DNA from: Planctomycetota bacterium
Lineage (GTDB): Bacteria > Planctomycetota > UBA11346
Assembly (NCBI GenBank): GCA_013816485.1
Contig: JACDEI010000003.1
Location: 1 to 64,000 of the forward strand
Reading direction: 5' to 3'
Length of the DNA stretch: 64,000 nucleotides
The translations under genes and the position numbers were made by a program. Shown here piece by piece: positions 26,579 through 35,345 of the stretch. Numbering within the stretch: the first letter of the stretch is position 1; every line of letters starts with the position of its first letter. The notes below the pieces were generated by a model. It was given only the letters and a program-made list of their open reading frames with translations. It was not told the DNA's origin and did no database searches.

Positions 26579-27716
26579 CATGACGACTGATTTGACGCCG
26601 CCGTTCACATCTAGACTGCAATCAAGCTCGTCTCTTCGACAAGAGCAGCACCTCACCATGCTCGAGTCGCTCCCTGACGCCACGGTGATCATGGATTCCC
26701 ATGGGAAAATAGTTTTCGTCAACAAACAGACCGAAATACTGTTCGGTTATCCTCGTGACGAGATGCTTGGTGAACTCGTCGAGATGCTGCTGCCACATCG
26801 TTCTCGTGACAGCCATGTCGGTCAACGCAATCGATTCATGGTGACCCCGCGTGTGCGACCCATGGGAAGAGGACTCGACCTCTACGGCATGCGCAAAGAC
26901 GGCAGCGAATTTCCGGTCGAGATCCAGCTCGGCCCGATGCAAACAGCGGATGGTCTGCTGGTGCTGTCATCTCTCCGGGACATCAGTGACCGCAAAGCGG
27001 CGGAGGCCAAGATCCAGCGCCTGAATGATGAACTGGCGCGCTCGAACGTTGAACTCGATCAATTTGCGGCGATCGCTGCGCACGACCTCCAGGAACCGTT
27101 ACGTGTGATCAGCAGTTACACCACCCTGCTGCAGATGCGGTTAGATGACAAACTCGACGACAAATGCCGCGAGTTCATGGGCACTGTGATCAAAGGCACC
27201 AAGCGCATGAGCGATCTGATCCGGGCCATCCTTGATTACTCGAAGGTCGGTCATCATGGCATCAAGTCCGAAGTGGTCGATTCCGCCGCGGTAGCGCGCA
27301 CCGCGGTGGAGAATCTGGAAAGCCAAATCGCCAGTGTTAATGGGTCGGTCGTGATCGGCGGGCTTCCGGCTATCGTCGCAGACCCGGTGCTCATCGTGCA
27401 GTTGTTGCAAAACCTGGTGAACAACGGAATCAAGTTCAGGAGCAAGGACCGTGCGCCGGCGATTACCATCGCTGCGCGCGAGACCGAGCACGAGTGGGTG
27501 TTTTCGGTCGCGGACAACGGCATTGGCATCCGCGCCGAAGATACCGCGCGCATCTTTGCGCTGTTCCAGCGTGTCCATGCGGCCGCGGAATATCCTGGCG
27601 CTGGGATCGGCTTGGCGACGTGCACGAGGATCGCGGAGCGCCATGGCGGTCGCTTGTGGGTGGAATCGACGGTCGATGTTGGAACGACCTTCTTCTTCAG
27701 TTTTCCCAAGCCGTAG
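26571..27716 (+). CDS. PAS-domain sensor histidine kinase (phytochrome-kinase type)
   Basis: The 381-residue protein has one PAS domain at about residues 25-140 (LESLPDATVIMDSHGKIVFVNKQ and LSSLRDISDRKAAEA). A HisKA domain has its phospho-acceptor at about residue 171 (AAHDLQEPLRVI). The HATPase domain shows N box LVNNGIKF, G1 DNGIGI and G2 GAGIGLA. No transmembrane segment is present, so it is cytoplasmic. The kinase core resembles the family seen in bacteriophytochrome-like kinases that partner KaiC-like ATPases. No response regulator is adjacent. GAGG lies 5 nt before ATG 26571. Confidence 0.88.
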   Translation: MSDMTTDLTPPFTSRLQSSSSLRQEQHLTMLESLPDATVIMDSHGKIVFVNKQTEILFGYPRDEMLGELVEMLLPHRSRDSHVGQRNRFMVTPRVRPMGRGLDLYGMRKDGSEFPVEIQLGPMQTADGLLVLSSLRDISDRKAAEAKIQRLNDELARSNVELDQFAAIAAHDLQEPLRVISSYTTLLQMRLDDKLDDKCREFMGTVIKGTKRMSDLIRAILDYSKVGHHGIKSEVVDSAAVARTAVENLESQIASVNGSVVIGGLPAIVADPVLIVQLLQNLVNNGIKFRSKDRAPAITIAARETEHEWVFSVADNGIGIRAEDTARIFALFQRVHAAAEYPGAGIGLATCTRIAERHGGRLWVESTVDVGTTFFFSFPKP

Positions 27717-28376
27717 GGAATCCAGGATCAGCAACTGCTGCTCCGGCGTGAACTGGTCCCGGCCTGTTCCTTCCGCGCTTCGTTTGGTTGCTCCTGCCGG
27801 CGCACTTTCCCAGACGGTAAACGGCACCAATGTCCGCTTTTCTCAACCCGCATCAACCGATTCGAACCGGCCAATCTAATTGTCGGCCACCGGCCAATCT
27901 AATTGTCGCTAGACAGTGCCACCGCTGTGCCGGAACAGCGCCAGATGTTTGGGTGGATAGGAATTGCGGCATGATCACTCCGTGGGACAGGGTCCCGATG
28001 GCGGAGCGGTCGATTCCTCAACCTATTTCAAGCGATCTCGCGCACAGAATTGTGGAGAGGACAACACCGGTACTCATCCTCCCCCGATGCTGCGTACGGG
28101 GGTAAGCGGCTTTGGTCCGCTGGAGTGAGGCCGAGGTGATGGTGGAGCGCCGACTAGGCGGTGTCGCTCCTATGCGCCCTGCAAAGCGCAGTATCGACCC
28201 GACCTACCCGAGGTCGTGGGTGCTCGCGGCGGATAACAGAGCGGAACAGAGACGCGGGTCAGGCTGTTGGTTAGACAGGGATAGAGGACATCTTGACTAA
28301 AAGACAAGAATGTCTAATACTCCACTTATCGGTATTCGGCCTCATTCATCCACCCCGAACCTCCCGGGAGGACGTT
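27717..28376. other. 660-bp intergenic region with a short direct repeat
   Basis: No gene is recognised. A 20-bp sequence beginning ACCGGCCAATCT occurs twice in direct orientation (27866-27885 and 27889-27908, 23-bp period). The 3' end provides the upstream region and a strong ribosome site (GGGAGGA) for the metal-binding protein at 28377. Confidence 0.5.
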
Positions 28377-28913
28377 ATGCGCATCCTGTCTCTCACCTGT
28401 CTCGCCATCTTGACCACGGTGGCCATCGCTGCGGCGGAAACGCCGTCCAACACCCACTGCCCGATGAGCGGCAAGCCCATCGACCCCAAACTCGGCTGCG
28501 TCGCGATGAAACTGGGCGATGGACCCGATGCCCAGACCGTCCAGGTCGGCACCTGCACCAAGGAATGCGCCGACATGCTGGTCGCTGACGGCAAGACGTA
28601 CCGCGTGCGGGTCTGGTCGACCATGAAGGACGACCCGAAACATCCTCACATCAAAGGCTTCCCGCCGGACGAGGTGAAGGAAGCGTGCTGTAACGTCACC
28701 TGTCCGGTGAGCGGCAAGGCGATCGACCCGGCGCGCAAGCCGGTGAATTATCGTTTCTCGGAGGCGTTCACGCAGAAGAACCCCGACGCCCAAAAGTCGG
28801 TGCTGGTCGGTTTCTGCAGTGATCACTGCATGGGTGAGTTCACCGCGGCGCCGCAGAAGTTTGAAGACGCGCTGTGGCTGCAACAGAAGAACAAGAAGGT
28901 CAAGAACAAGTAA
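28377..28913 (+). CDS. Secreted two-module cysteine-rich putative metal-binding protein
   Basis: The 178-residue protein has a signal peptide (MRILSLTCLAILTTVAIAAAE) and two copies of one unit: CPMSGKPID with downstream CTKEC, and CPVSGKAID with downstream CSDHC. The CPxSGKxID plus CxxxC pattern resembles YHS/TRASH-type metal-binding folds. A lysine-rich tail ends the protein. It lies 62 nt upstream of the CusC-like gene, so a role in catching Cu or Ag in the periplasm is likely but inferred. GGGAGGA lies 4 nt ahead of the ATG. Confidence 0.75.
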   Translation: MRILSLTCLAILTTVAIAAAETPSNTHCPMSGKPIDPKLGCVAMKLGDGPDAQTVQVGTCTKECADMLVADGKTYRVRVWSTMKDDPKHPHIKGFPPDEVKEACCNVTCPVSGKAIDPARKPVNYRFSEAFTQKNPDAQKSVLVGFCSDHCMGEFTAAPQKFEDALWLQQKNKKVKNK

Positions 28914-28926
28914 GCGGCGTGACGTT

Positions 28927-28955
28927 GGCGGCGGCACCAGACCGGTGCCGCCGCC
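28927..28955 (+). terminator. Hairpin between metal-binding gene and efflux operon
   Basis: A perfect 12-bp stem (GGCGGCGGCACC with GGTGCCGCCGCC) and a five-base loop are followed by AGCTATTT. The T run is weak, so it may only reduce read-through into cusC. Confidence 0.5.
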
Positions 28956-28975
28956 AGCTATTTGGGAACCAATCC

Positions 28976-30238
28976 ATGACTTCCATTACGACCTATCTGA
29001 CCGCCATCCTGTGCGCCGTGCTGCTGATGTCCTGCGGCCAAGGCAAGCGGGTCCAAACTGGTGAAGTGCGTGTCGACCAACCTGTTGACGTGCCGATGGA
29101 TACCGCATCGCCCGCGCGACGGGTTGATGACCCTGTTGCTCGTGCGCCCCGTGTCGCTGCCGCGCGCATGCGTCGAGACGCTGCCCGTGCTGCTGCCAAT
29201 GCGGCCGGCGTCCTGCCGGATCCGATGGTGGAGGCCCAATACATGCGCATGCCTGATGACCCGGAATTCGGTTCCGGTGGCATGATCGGACTCGGCCAAA
29301 CCTTTCCCCGCTGGGGTGAACGTGACGGCATGCGTGCTATGGCCGCCGCCGAGGTGGAGATGGCAGAGGCCGACTTGGCAATGGTGCGCGGTGAAACGCT
29401 TGCCCGCTTGGCGATGCTGCATGCGCAGGCGCGTGCCGCCGAAGCCACCGCCGCTGCCTATCGTGAAAATTCAAAACGCGCTGAAAACCTCTCTGATCTC
29501 ATCGCCTCGTCCGGCGTCGCCCGCTTGACGGAGGCCCTGACCCTGCGTTCACGTGCGCAGCTCTTGGAAGTCTCCGCCCAGGAAGCCTACCTCGCCGCGA
29601 TCGATGCCCGCGGTCGCGCCCGTGCCGTGCTGGCACTTCCCGCCGCGAGCGAAGCACCCGATCCCGGTCTGCTCGATGCCGCTTTGATCGACCCGGCGCG
29701 CAATCCGCGCCTGCGTTTGGCCAAGGCCGCGCACGTGCAGGCGCAGGCGCAGGCGCTGCTCGCCGCCAGTCGTTCGCATCCAGAGTTCGGCGTGCGCGCG
29801 GGGTGGCAACGTGAAGGGCGCATGGCCGAGGACGAATACCGTGTCGGCGTCAGCGTCGCCATTCCGCTACGTCCATCAGCGTGGCGTGGGCCCCAGGAAG
29901 CTGCGCTGCGTCGGCAGGATGCCGCAGACCTGGATGCGAGCAGCGCCGCCATCGATGCGGTGGAATTGCTGGCGCGCGTCGGCCGGGCGCAGGAACAGGC
30001 CAAGCGTGCGCGCACCGTCGCCAACGACACCAAACAGCGCCTGGGGTTGGAGTTGGAAACGTTCGCCTCCGCCTCGGCGACCGGTGAACAAGGCAGCACC
30101 GCGATGCTGTTTGAACGCCTCGACATGTTGGCCGAAACCGAAGTGATGGCAGTGATGGCGGAAGCCGATGCCGACATGGCGGCGGCCGAGCTGTGGATGG
30201 TGATGCCGACTCCTGATCCCGTTGCGGAGCGTCCATGA
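28976..30238 (+). CDS. Outer-membrane efflux lipoprotein, CusC/TolC-like
   Basis: The 420-residue protein is the outer-membrane channel of a tripartite heavy-metal exporter. A lipoprotein signal is visible (LLMSC, lipidated cysteine at residue 20). Long alpha-helical stretches rich in Ala, Glu and Arg follow in the two-repeat arrangement of TolC proteins (AAAEVEMAEADLAMVRGETLARL, ARLTEALTLRSRAQLLEVSAQEAYL). EFGSGGMIGLGQTFPRWGERDGM is typical of CusC-like proteins. The ATG at 28976 places the lipobox correctly; the longer frame would not. It overlaps the adaptor gene by 4 nt. Confidence 0.85.
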   Translation: MTSITTYLTAILCAVLLMSCGQGKRVQTGEVRVDQPVDVPMDTASPARRVDDPVARAPRVAAARMRRDAARAAANAAGVLPDPMVEAQYMRMPDDPEFGSGGMIGLGQTFPRWGERDGMRAMAAAEVEMAEADLAMVRGETLARLAMLHAQARAAEATAAAYRENSKRAENLSDLIASSGVARLTEALTLRSRAQLLEVSAQEAYLAAIDARGRARAVLALPAASEAPDPGLLDAALIDPARNPRLRLAKAAHVQAQAQALLAASRSHPEFGVRAGWQREGRMAEDEYRVGVSVAIPLRPSAWRGPQEAALRRQDAADLDASSAAIDAVELLARVGRAQEQAKRARTVANDTKQRLGLELETFASASATGEQGSTAMLFERLDMLAETEVMAVMAEADADMAAAELWMVMPTPDPVAERP

Positions 30239-31686
30239 AATCCACGTCCATCATCCTGATCGTTGTGGGCGCCAGCGCGCTGGCCTTTGTCCTTGGCCTG
30301 GTGGTCCGTGGTGGCGCTTCTGCTGCACTCACCGCTGCACCCACCGCTGCTCCCAGCGCGAATGAACACGCCGGCCATGATCCCACCACGTTGATGATCT
30401 CGCCACATGACGTGGCGATGGCTGAAGTCAGCACCGCTCTGGTCGAACGCCGCGCGCTGGTGCGTCGCCTACGTGCGGTGGGCACGGTTGGCTACAACGA
30501 AGCGGGGCTCACCACCGTGCCGAGTCGGGTGCAGGGCTACGTCGAGAAACTTTTTGTCAGTTCTGTCGGCTTGCCGGTGCGTGCGGGCGACCACCTCGCC
30601 GAGATTTACAGTCCAGAGCTCATCATGGCGCAGCAGGAACTGCTTATCGCGCGTGATCCGGCCGCCGGTTCGGTGATCGCCGATTCCGCACGCCTGAAAT
30701 TGCGCCGCTTCGGCATCAGCGATGAGGTCATCGAACGCATCGCCAGTTCCGGTCAGGCACAGGAACGCCTAGTCATCACCGCGCCGCGTGCCGGCACGGT
30801 GGTGGAGAAGATGGTCGATGCCTACGCCCCGGTGATGATGGGCATGCCGCTGTATAAAATCGCAGACCTGTCGTCGATCTGGGTCCACCTGGCCGTCCAT
30901 GAGCAGGACTTGGCTTTGGTGCGTCCCGGTCAGTCGGTGACGGTGACCAGCGAAACGTGGCCGGGTGAGCATTTCAGCGGACGCGTGACCCTGGTCGAAC
31001 CAACGCTGGAGGTCGAGACGCGCACCGCCCGTGCGCGCGTTGTCATCACTGATACGCAGCAACGCCTACGCCCGGGCATGTACGTCCTCGGTGAGATCAG
31101 GGTTCCGTTGGCGGCCGATGGCACTCCAGGCCCCACTGGCGTCGAAGGCCGCTGGACCTGCCCGATGCATCCGGATGTGCTGACCGATGCCGCCGGACCG
31201 TGCCCGATCTGCGCCATGGCGCTTGAGCAAATTCCGCCGCTGCCGGTGCCGAGTGATGCTCGCCAACCGCTTGCGATCCCCGTGCTGGCGGTGCTTAGCC
31301 TGGGTACACGTGATCTGGTCTACAGCGAGGTCGCTGCCGGTCATTACCGTCCGCTGGCGGTCGAACTCGGGGCACGCGCCGACGATTGGTACCTGGTGCG
31401 CGGCGGGCTGACCGAAGGTCAGCGCATCGTTACTCGCGGTGCCTTCCTGCTCGACAGCGAAGCACAGATCCGCGGTCTGCCCAGTCTGCTCGCGCCGGAT
31501 GGCGGAGGCGCGGCGACCGGGCATGCGCAACACGGCGGCGCTCCACCAGCCGCCACGCGCAAGCCGACTGCTGCGCCTGCGGCTCCCGGTGTGGCGCCTG
31601 ATGCGGTCCCTGATGCGGCCGCTAACCCGGCCACGGCACCCGCTGCACCGGGCGCTCCAACCAAACCAGCTCAGCATAAGCACTGA
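30235..31686 (+). CDS. cusB: CusB-like periplasmic adaptor with heavy-metal-binding domain
   Basis: The 483-residue membrane-fusion protein has an N-terminal membrane anchor (SIILIVVGASALAFVLGLVV). Lipoyl/barrel-sandwich segments are VGTVGYNEAGLTTVPSRVQGYVEKLFV and VITAPRAGTVVEKMVD, followed by beta-barrel strands. A short heavy-metal-binding domain (WTCPMHPDVLTDAAGPCPICAMAL, about residues 306-329) is inserted near the C-terminal third. The C-terminus is an Ala/Pro-rich tail ending in HKH. In Cus systems the adaptor hands Cu(I) or Ag(I) to the RND pump. Overlap with cusC (ATGA) and 8 nt to cusA show an operon. Confidence 0.88.
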   Translation: MKSTSIILIVVGASALAFVLGLVVRGGASAALTAAPTAAPSANEHAGHDPTTLMISPHDVAMAEVSTALVERRALVRRLRAVGTVGYNEAGLTTVPSRVQGYVEKLFVSSVGLPVRAGDHLAEIYSPELIMAQQELLIARDPAAGSVIADSARLKLRRFGISDEVIERIASSGQAQERLVITAPRAGTVVEKMVDAYAPVMMGMPLYKIADLSSIWVHLAVHEQDLALVRPGQSVTVTSETWPGEHFSGRVTLVEPTLEVETRTARARVVITDTQQRLRPGMYVLGEIRVPLAADGTPGPTGVEGRWTCPMHPDVLTDAAGPCPICAMALEQIPPLPVPSDARQPLAIPVLAVLSLGTRDLVYSEVAAGHYRPLAVELGARADDWYLVRGGLTEGQRIVTRGAFLLDSEAQIRGLPSLLAPDGGGAATGHAQHGGAPPAATRKPTAAPAAPGVAPDAVPDAAANPATAPAAPGAPTKPAQHKH

Positions 31687-31694
31687 GGCCGGCC

Positions 31695-34600
31695 ATGATC
31701 CCTGCGATCATCCGCTGGTGCATGAACAACACCTTCCTGGTGCTGTTGGCCTCGTTGACCCTGGTCGTCGGCGGCTGGTGGTCGATGACCCACGTGCCGG
31801 TCGATGCGATTCCCGACATTGGCGAAAAGCAGGTCATCGTCATGGCCGAGTGGGAAGGCCGCTCGCCACAGGATGTCGATGATCAGGTGACCTTCCCGTT
31901 GGTGACCAGTCTGGCTGGCACTCCTGGGGTGAAGACCATCCGTTCGATGTCGGGCTTCGGCTTCGGCATGGCCTTCGTCGTGTTCGAAGATGACATCGAT
32001 TTCTATTGGGCGCGCTCACGCGTCCTGGAACGGCTGAACGTGGCGCAGCAACGCCTGCCGCCGGGAGTCACGCCGGTGCTTGGGCCGGACGCCACCGCGC
32101 TTGGACAGGTGTTGTGGTACACCCTGGAAGCGGACGGCTTCGATCTCGCTGAGCTACGCTCGCTGCAGGACTGGTTCGTGCGGTATCAGCTCACCGCGGT
32201 CCCTGGGGTGTCCGAAGTCGCCTCAATCGGCGGTTACGTCAAACAATACCAGATCGACGTCGATCCCGACAAGCTGCGCGCCTACGATGTCATGTTGCCG
32301 GACTTGATGATGGCGGTGCAGCGTTCGAACCTTGATGTCGGGGCCAAGGTGGTCGAGCGCAACGGTGTGGAATATGCCGTGCGTGGCGTCGGATTCGTCA
32401 AGACCATCGCCGACCTCGAGAACATCGTGATCAAGGAAAAGGACGGCGTTCCGGTGCTGGTGCGCCACGTCGCTCGCGTGCAACTGGGACCGGACTTCCG
32501 GCGTGGCGCGCTCGATCGTGGTGGGCGCGAAGCCGTCGGCGGCGTGGTGGTCATGCGCTTTGGCGAGAATCCGCTGGATGTGGTGGAGCGGGTCAAAACG
32601 CAGATTGAGCGGCTCGCGGAGTTCCTGCCGAGCAAGACCCTGGCGGACGGTCGGGTGTCGCAGGTGAAAGTGGTGCCGTTCTACGACCGCACCGACATCG
32701 TGAACGAGACCGTCGACACCCTAAAGAGCACGCTCCTGGAAGAGGCGCTGCTGGTGACGGTGATCATCATCCTGTTCCTGCTGCATCTGCGCAGTGCGGT
32801 AGCGCCGGTGTTCACCTTGCCGTTGGCGCTCGCCGGTTCGTTCGTGGCGATGTATTGGCTGGGTGTGGATGCCAACATCATGTCGCTGGCCGGTCTGGCG
32901 ATCGCCATCGGCGACGTGGGCGACATGTCCATCATCATGACCGAGAATATTTATCGGCATGTCGCGGCCAAGCGTCCGGAGCAAAAACATTGGGAGGTGG
33001 TGTTCAACGGTGCGCGAGAGGTCGGCAGCGCGGTGGTCACCGCGGTGGCCAATACCCTGGTGTCGTTTATCCCGGTGTTCCTGCTCGAAGGTCAGGAAGG
33101 AAAGCTGTTCACGCCGTTGGCGTACACCAAGACCTTCGCCATTGCCGCCGCAATCGTGTTGACCATCACCGTGGTGCCGGTGGTGTGTCTCTATGTCTTC
33201 CGCACGGTGAGTTGGAATCGCCGGACGGTGTGGTTGGTGGCCGGCGCGGTCGGATTCGCAGCTGCGGGCATCACCCGCGTGGTGCTCGGTCTCTTGGGCT
33301 ACGCCGATGGTTGGCAAGGCGTGCCGTCGTCGCTTGCGGCCGGGGTGATCCTGGCGTTGGCGGTGGTGCGGATGACGCGGGAAAAATTCCTGCCGTTGGA
33401 GCAGAACCTCGTCGGACGCGGCATCGTGCGGGTGTACACGCCGATCCTGAACTGGGTGCTGGTGTACAAGAAGACCTTCCTCGCGATTCCCGCAGTCATC
33501 CTGGTGGTGGGCATGACGGTGTGGCTCGGGATCGGCTTCACCCTGCGCCCAGTGCAGTGGCTGGTGAATGGCGTTGCGGGTGCGCGCACGGTCGAACTCG
33601 ATCAGCTCGCGTGGCAGACCGTGCGTGCGGGCGACGGTCAAGTGTACGGACGCATGCGTTGGCGAGGTATTTCGCACGCTGAGCATCAGGCCGGTAACTC
33701 TCTGTCCGGGAGCCCCGAGGTAGTGTCGCAGATCCGCATCCTGCCCGGCATCGGTCGCGAGTTCATGCCGCCGCTCGACGAAGGATCGTTCCTCGCGATG
33801 CCGACGGTGTTGCCGCAGGCCGGGTTGTCAGAGGTCATCCGGGTCAACGCCCGTTTCAATGAAGCGATCGCCTCCATTCCCGAAGTCGCCTCAGTAGTGG
33901 GCAAGGTCGGTCGTGTAAACAGCGCCCTTGATCCGGCGCCCATCGGCATGCTGGAAACCATCGTCGTGCTCAGACCGGAACACCAATGGCGCGAGCTGCC
34001 TGTGCAGCGCTGGTTCTCCGGCTGGCCGGGATGGGCGAAGGCGCCGCTTGCTTGGGGTTGGCCCGAGGAACGGCGCATCACTAAGAGCGAAATCCTCGCC
34101 GACCTGCAACGCGCCACGGCGCTGCCCGGCGTGTTGCCGACCTGGCTGCAACCGATCCAGACGCGGCTGGTCATGTTACAGACTGGCTTCCGCGCGATGA
34201 TGGGCGTGAAGATCTACGGCCAGGACCTGAAGGAGATCGAGCGCATCGGTCTGCAGATGGAGGGTATCCTGCGCACCGTGCCAGGGGCCACCGACGTGGT
34301 CGCTGACCGCATCGTCGGCAAACCGTATCTGGAATTCACCATCGACCGCGAGCGCATCGCACGCTTCGGCGTGCGCGTGCAGGATGTCCAGGACGCGATC
34401 TCCATCGCGCTTGGTGGCATGGAGCTGACCCAGACCGTCGAAGGTCGCGAACGGTATGGCGTGCGCATCCGCTATGCCCGCGACCAGCGCCAGGATCTGC
34501 CCGACCTCGAACGCGTGCTGGTGCCCGCTGCCGGCGGAGCGCAGATCCCCATCAGCCGCCTCTGCACCATCCAGACCGTGGTCGGGCCGCAGGAGATCAA

Positions 34601-35342
34601 AGGTGAGCGCAACCTGCTGGTCGGTTACGTGACCATGAACACGCGTGATCGGGACGAGGTCAGCGTGGTGGAGGATGCTGAGGTGATGTTGCGACAGGCA
34701 TTGGCTGACGGTGCACTGTCGGTTCCACCTGGCTATTATTGGGAATGGTCGGGGCAGTTCGAGAACCAGCAGCGCGCCACCGCCCGCATGGCCATGCTCG
34801 TGCCGATCTGCCTGGGCATCATGCTGTTGTTGCTCTACCTGGGTTTCAAACGCTGGTGGATCGGGCCGATGATCTTTATCAGCATCCTGGTCAGCACCTC
34901 GGCGGGATTCATCGCCTTGGGCTTGTGGGGCGCCAACCTGTCGGTCGCCGTTTGGGTCGGGTTCCTGGTGCTGTTCGGTATCGCTGATGACGATGGCGTG
35001 GTGATGTCGACCTATTTGGAAGACTCCTTTCATGAAAAGAATTTTGCTTCGATCGACGAACTCCGCAGCGCGGTGGTAGTGGCCGCGCTCAAGCGCATTC
35101 GTCCCGCGCTGATGACCATCGCCACCACCAGCATCGGACTGATGCCGATCTTCTGGGCCACCGGCCGTGGTGCCGATGTCATGCAACCGATGGCCGTCCC
35201 GGCGGTCGGCGGCATCACCGCGCAGCTCATCACCGGGCTCATCGCGCCAGTGATCTTCTGCGCCATCGAAGAGCGAAAATGGCGACGGGCACGACGGCTT
35301 ACGACTGAGACCACGGATACCTCGCCGCAGAAACCGGACTGA
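31695..35342 (+). CDS. cusA: CusA-like heavy-metal RND efflux pump
   Basis: The 1215-residue protein is the inner-membrane proton-driven pump of the exporter. RND landmarks are the first transmembrane helix with DAIPDIGEKQVIV, the IAIGDVGDMSIIMTENI helix, SFIPVFLLEGQEGKLFTPLAYTKTFA, and GREFMPPLDEGSFLAMPTVLPQAGL, which is typical of the CusA/CzcA family. E. coli CusA is 1047 residues, so this protein is longer. Extra sequence lies around residues 500-660, including an added hydrophobic pair (VWLVAGAVGFAAAGITRVVLGL, LAAGVILALAVV). The metal is predicted as Cu/Ag from the HMBD-bearing partner, but Zn/Co/Cd cannot be ruled out. Confidence 0.9.
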   Translation: MIPAIIRWCMNNTFLVLLASLTLVVGGWWSMTHVPVDAIPDIGEKQVIVMAEWEGRSPQDVDDQVTFPLVTSLAGTPGVKTIRSMSGFGFGMAFVVFEDDIDFYWARSRVLERLNVAQQRLPPGVTPVLGPDATALGQVLWYTLEADGFDLAELRSLQDWFVRYQLTAVPGVSEVASIGGYVKQYQIDVDPDKLRAYDVMLPDLMMAVQRSNLDVGAKVVERNGVEYAVRGVGFVKTIADLENIVIKEKDGVPVLVRHVARVQLGPDFRRGALDRGGREAVGGVVVMRFGENPLDVVERVKTQIERLAEFLPSKTLADGRVSQVKVVPFYDRTDIVNETVDTLKSTLLEEALLVTVIIILFLLHLRSAVAPVFTLPLALAGSFVAMYWLGVDANIMSLAGLAIAIGDVGDMSIIMTENIYRHVAAKRPEQKHWEVVFNGAREVGSAVVTAVANTLVSFIPVFLLEGQEGKLFTPLAYTKTFAIAAAIVLTITVVPVVCLYVFRTVSWNRRTVWLVAGAVGFAAAGITRVVLGLLGYADGWQGVPSSLAAGVILALAVVRMTREKFLPLEQNLVGRGIVRVYTPILNWVLVYKKTFLAIPAVILVVGMTVWLGIGFTLRPVQWLVNGVAGARTVELDQLAWQTVRAGDGQVYGRMRWRGISHAEHQAGNSLSGSPEVVSQIRILPGIGREFMPPLDEGSFLAMPTVLPQAGLSEVIRVNARFNEAIASIPEVASVVGKVGRVNSALDPAPIGMLETIVVLRPEHQWRELPVQRWFSGWPGWAKAPLAWGWPEERRITKSEILADLQRATALPGVLPTWLQPIQTRLVMLQTGFRAMMGVKIYGQDLKEIERIGLQMEGILRTVPGATDVVADRIVGKPYLEFTIDRERIARFGVRVQDVQDAISIALGGMELTQTVEGRERYGVRIRYARDQRQDLPDLERVLVPAAGGAQIPISRLCTIQTVVGPQEIKGERNLLVGYVTMNTRDRDEVSVVEDAEVMLRQALADGALSVPPGYYWEWSGQFENQQRATARMAMLVPICLGIMLLLLYLGFKRWWIGPMIFISILVSTSAGFIALGLWGANLSVAVWVGFLVLFGIADDDGVVMSTYLEDSFHEKNFASIDELRSAVVVAALKRIRPALMTIATTSIGLMPIFWATGRGADVMQPMAVPAVGGITAQLITGLIAPVIFCAIEERKWRRARRLTTETTDTSPQKPD

Positions 35343-35345
35343 CCC

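Noticed and set aside
34176-35186. 336-residue open frame on the minus strand
   Set aside because: It is antisense to cusA, whose RND motifs are unambiguous.
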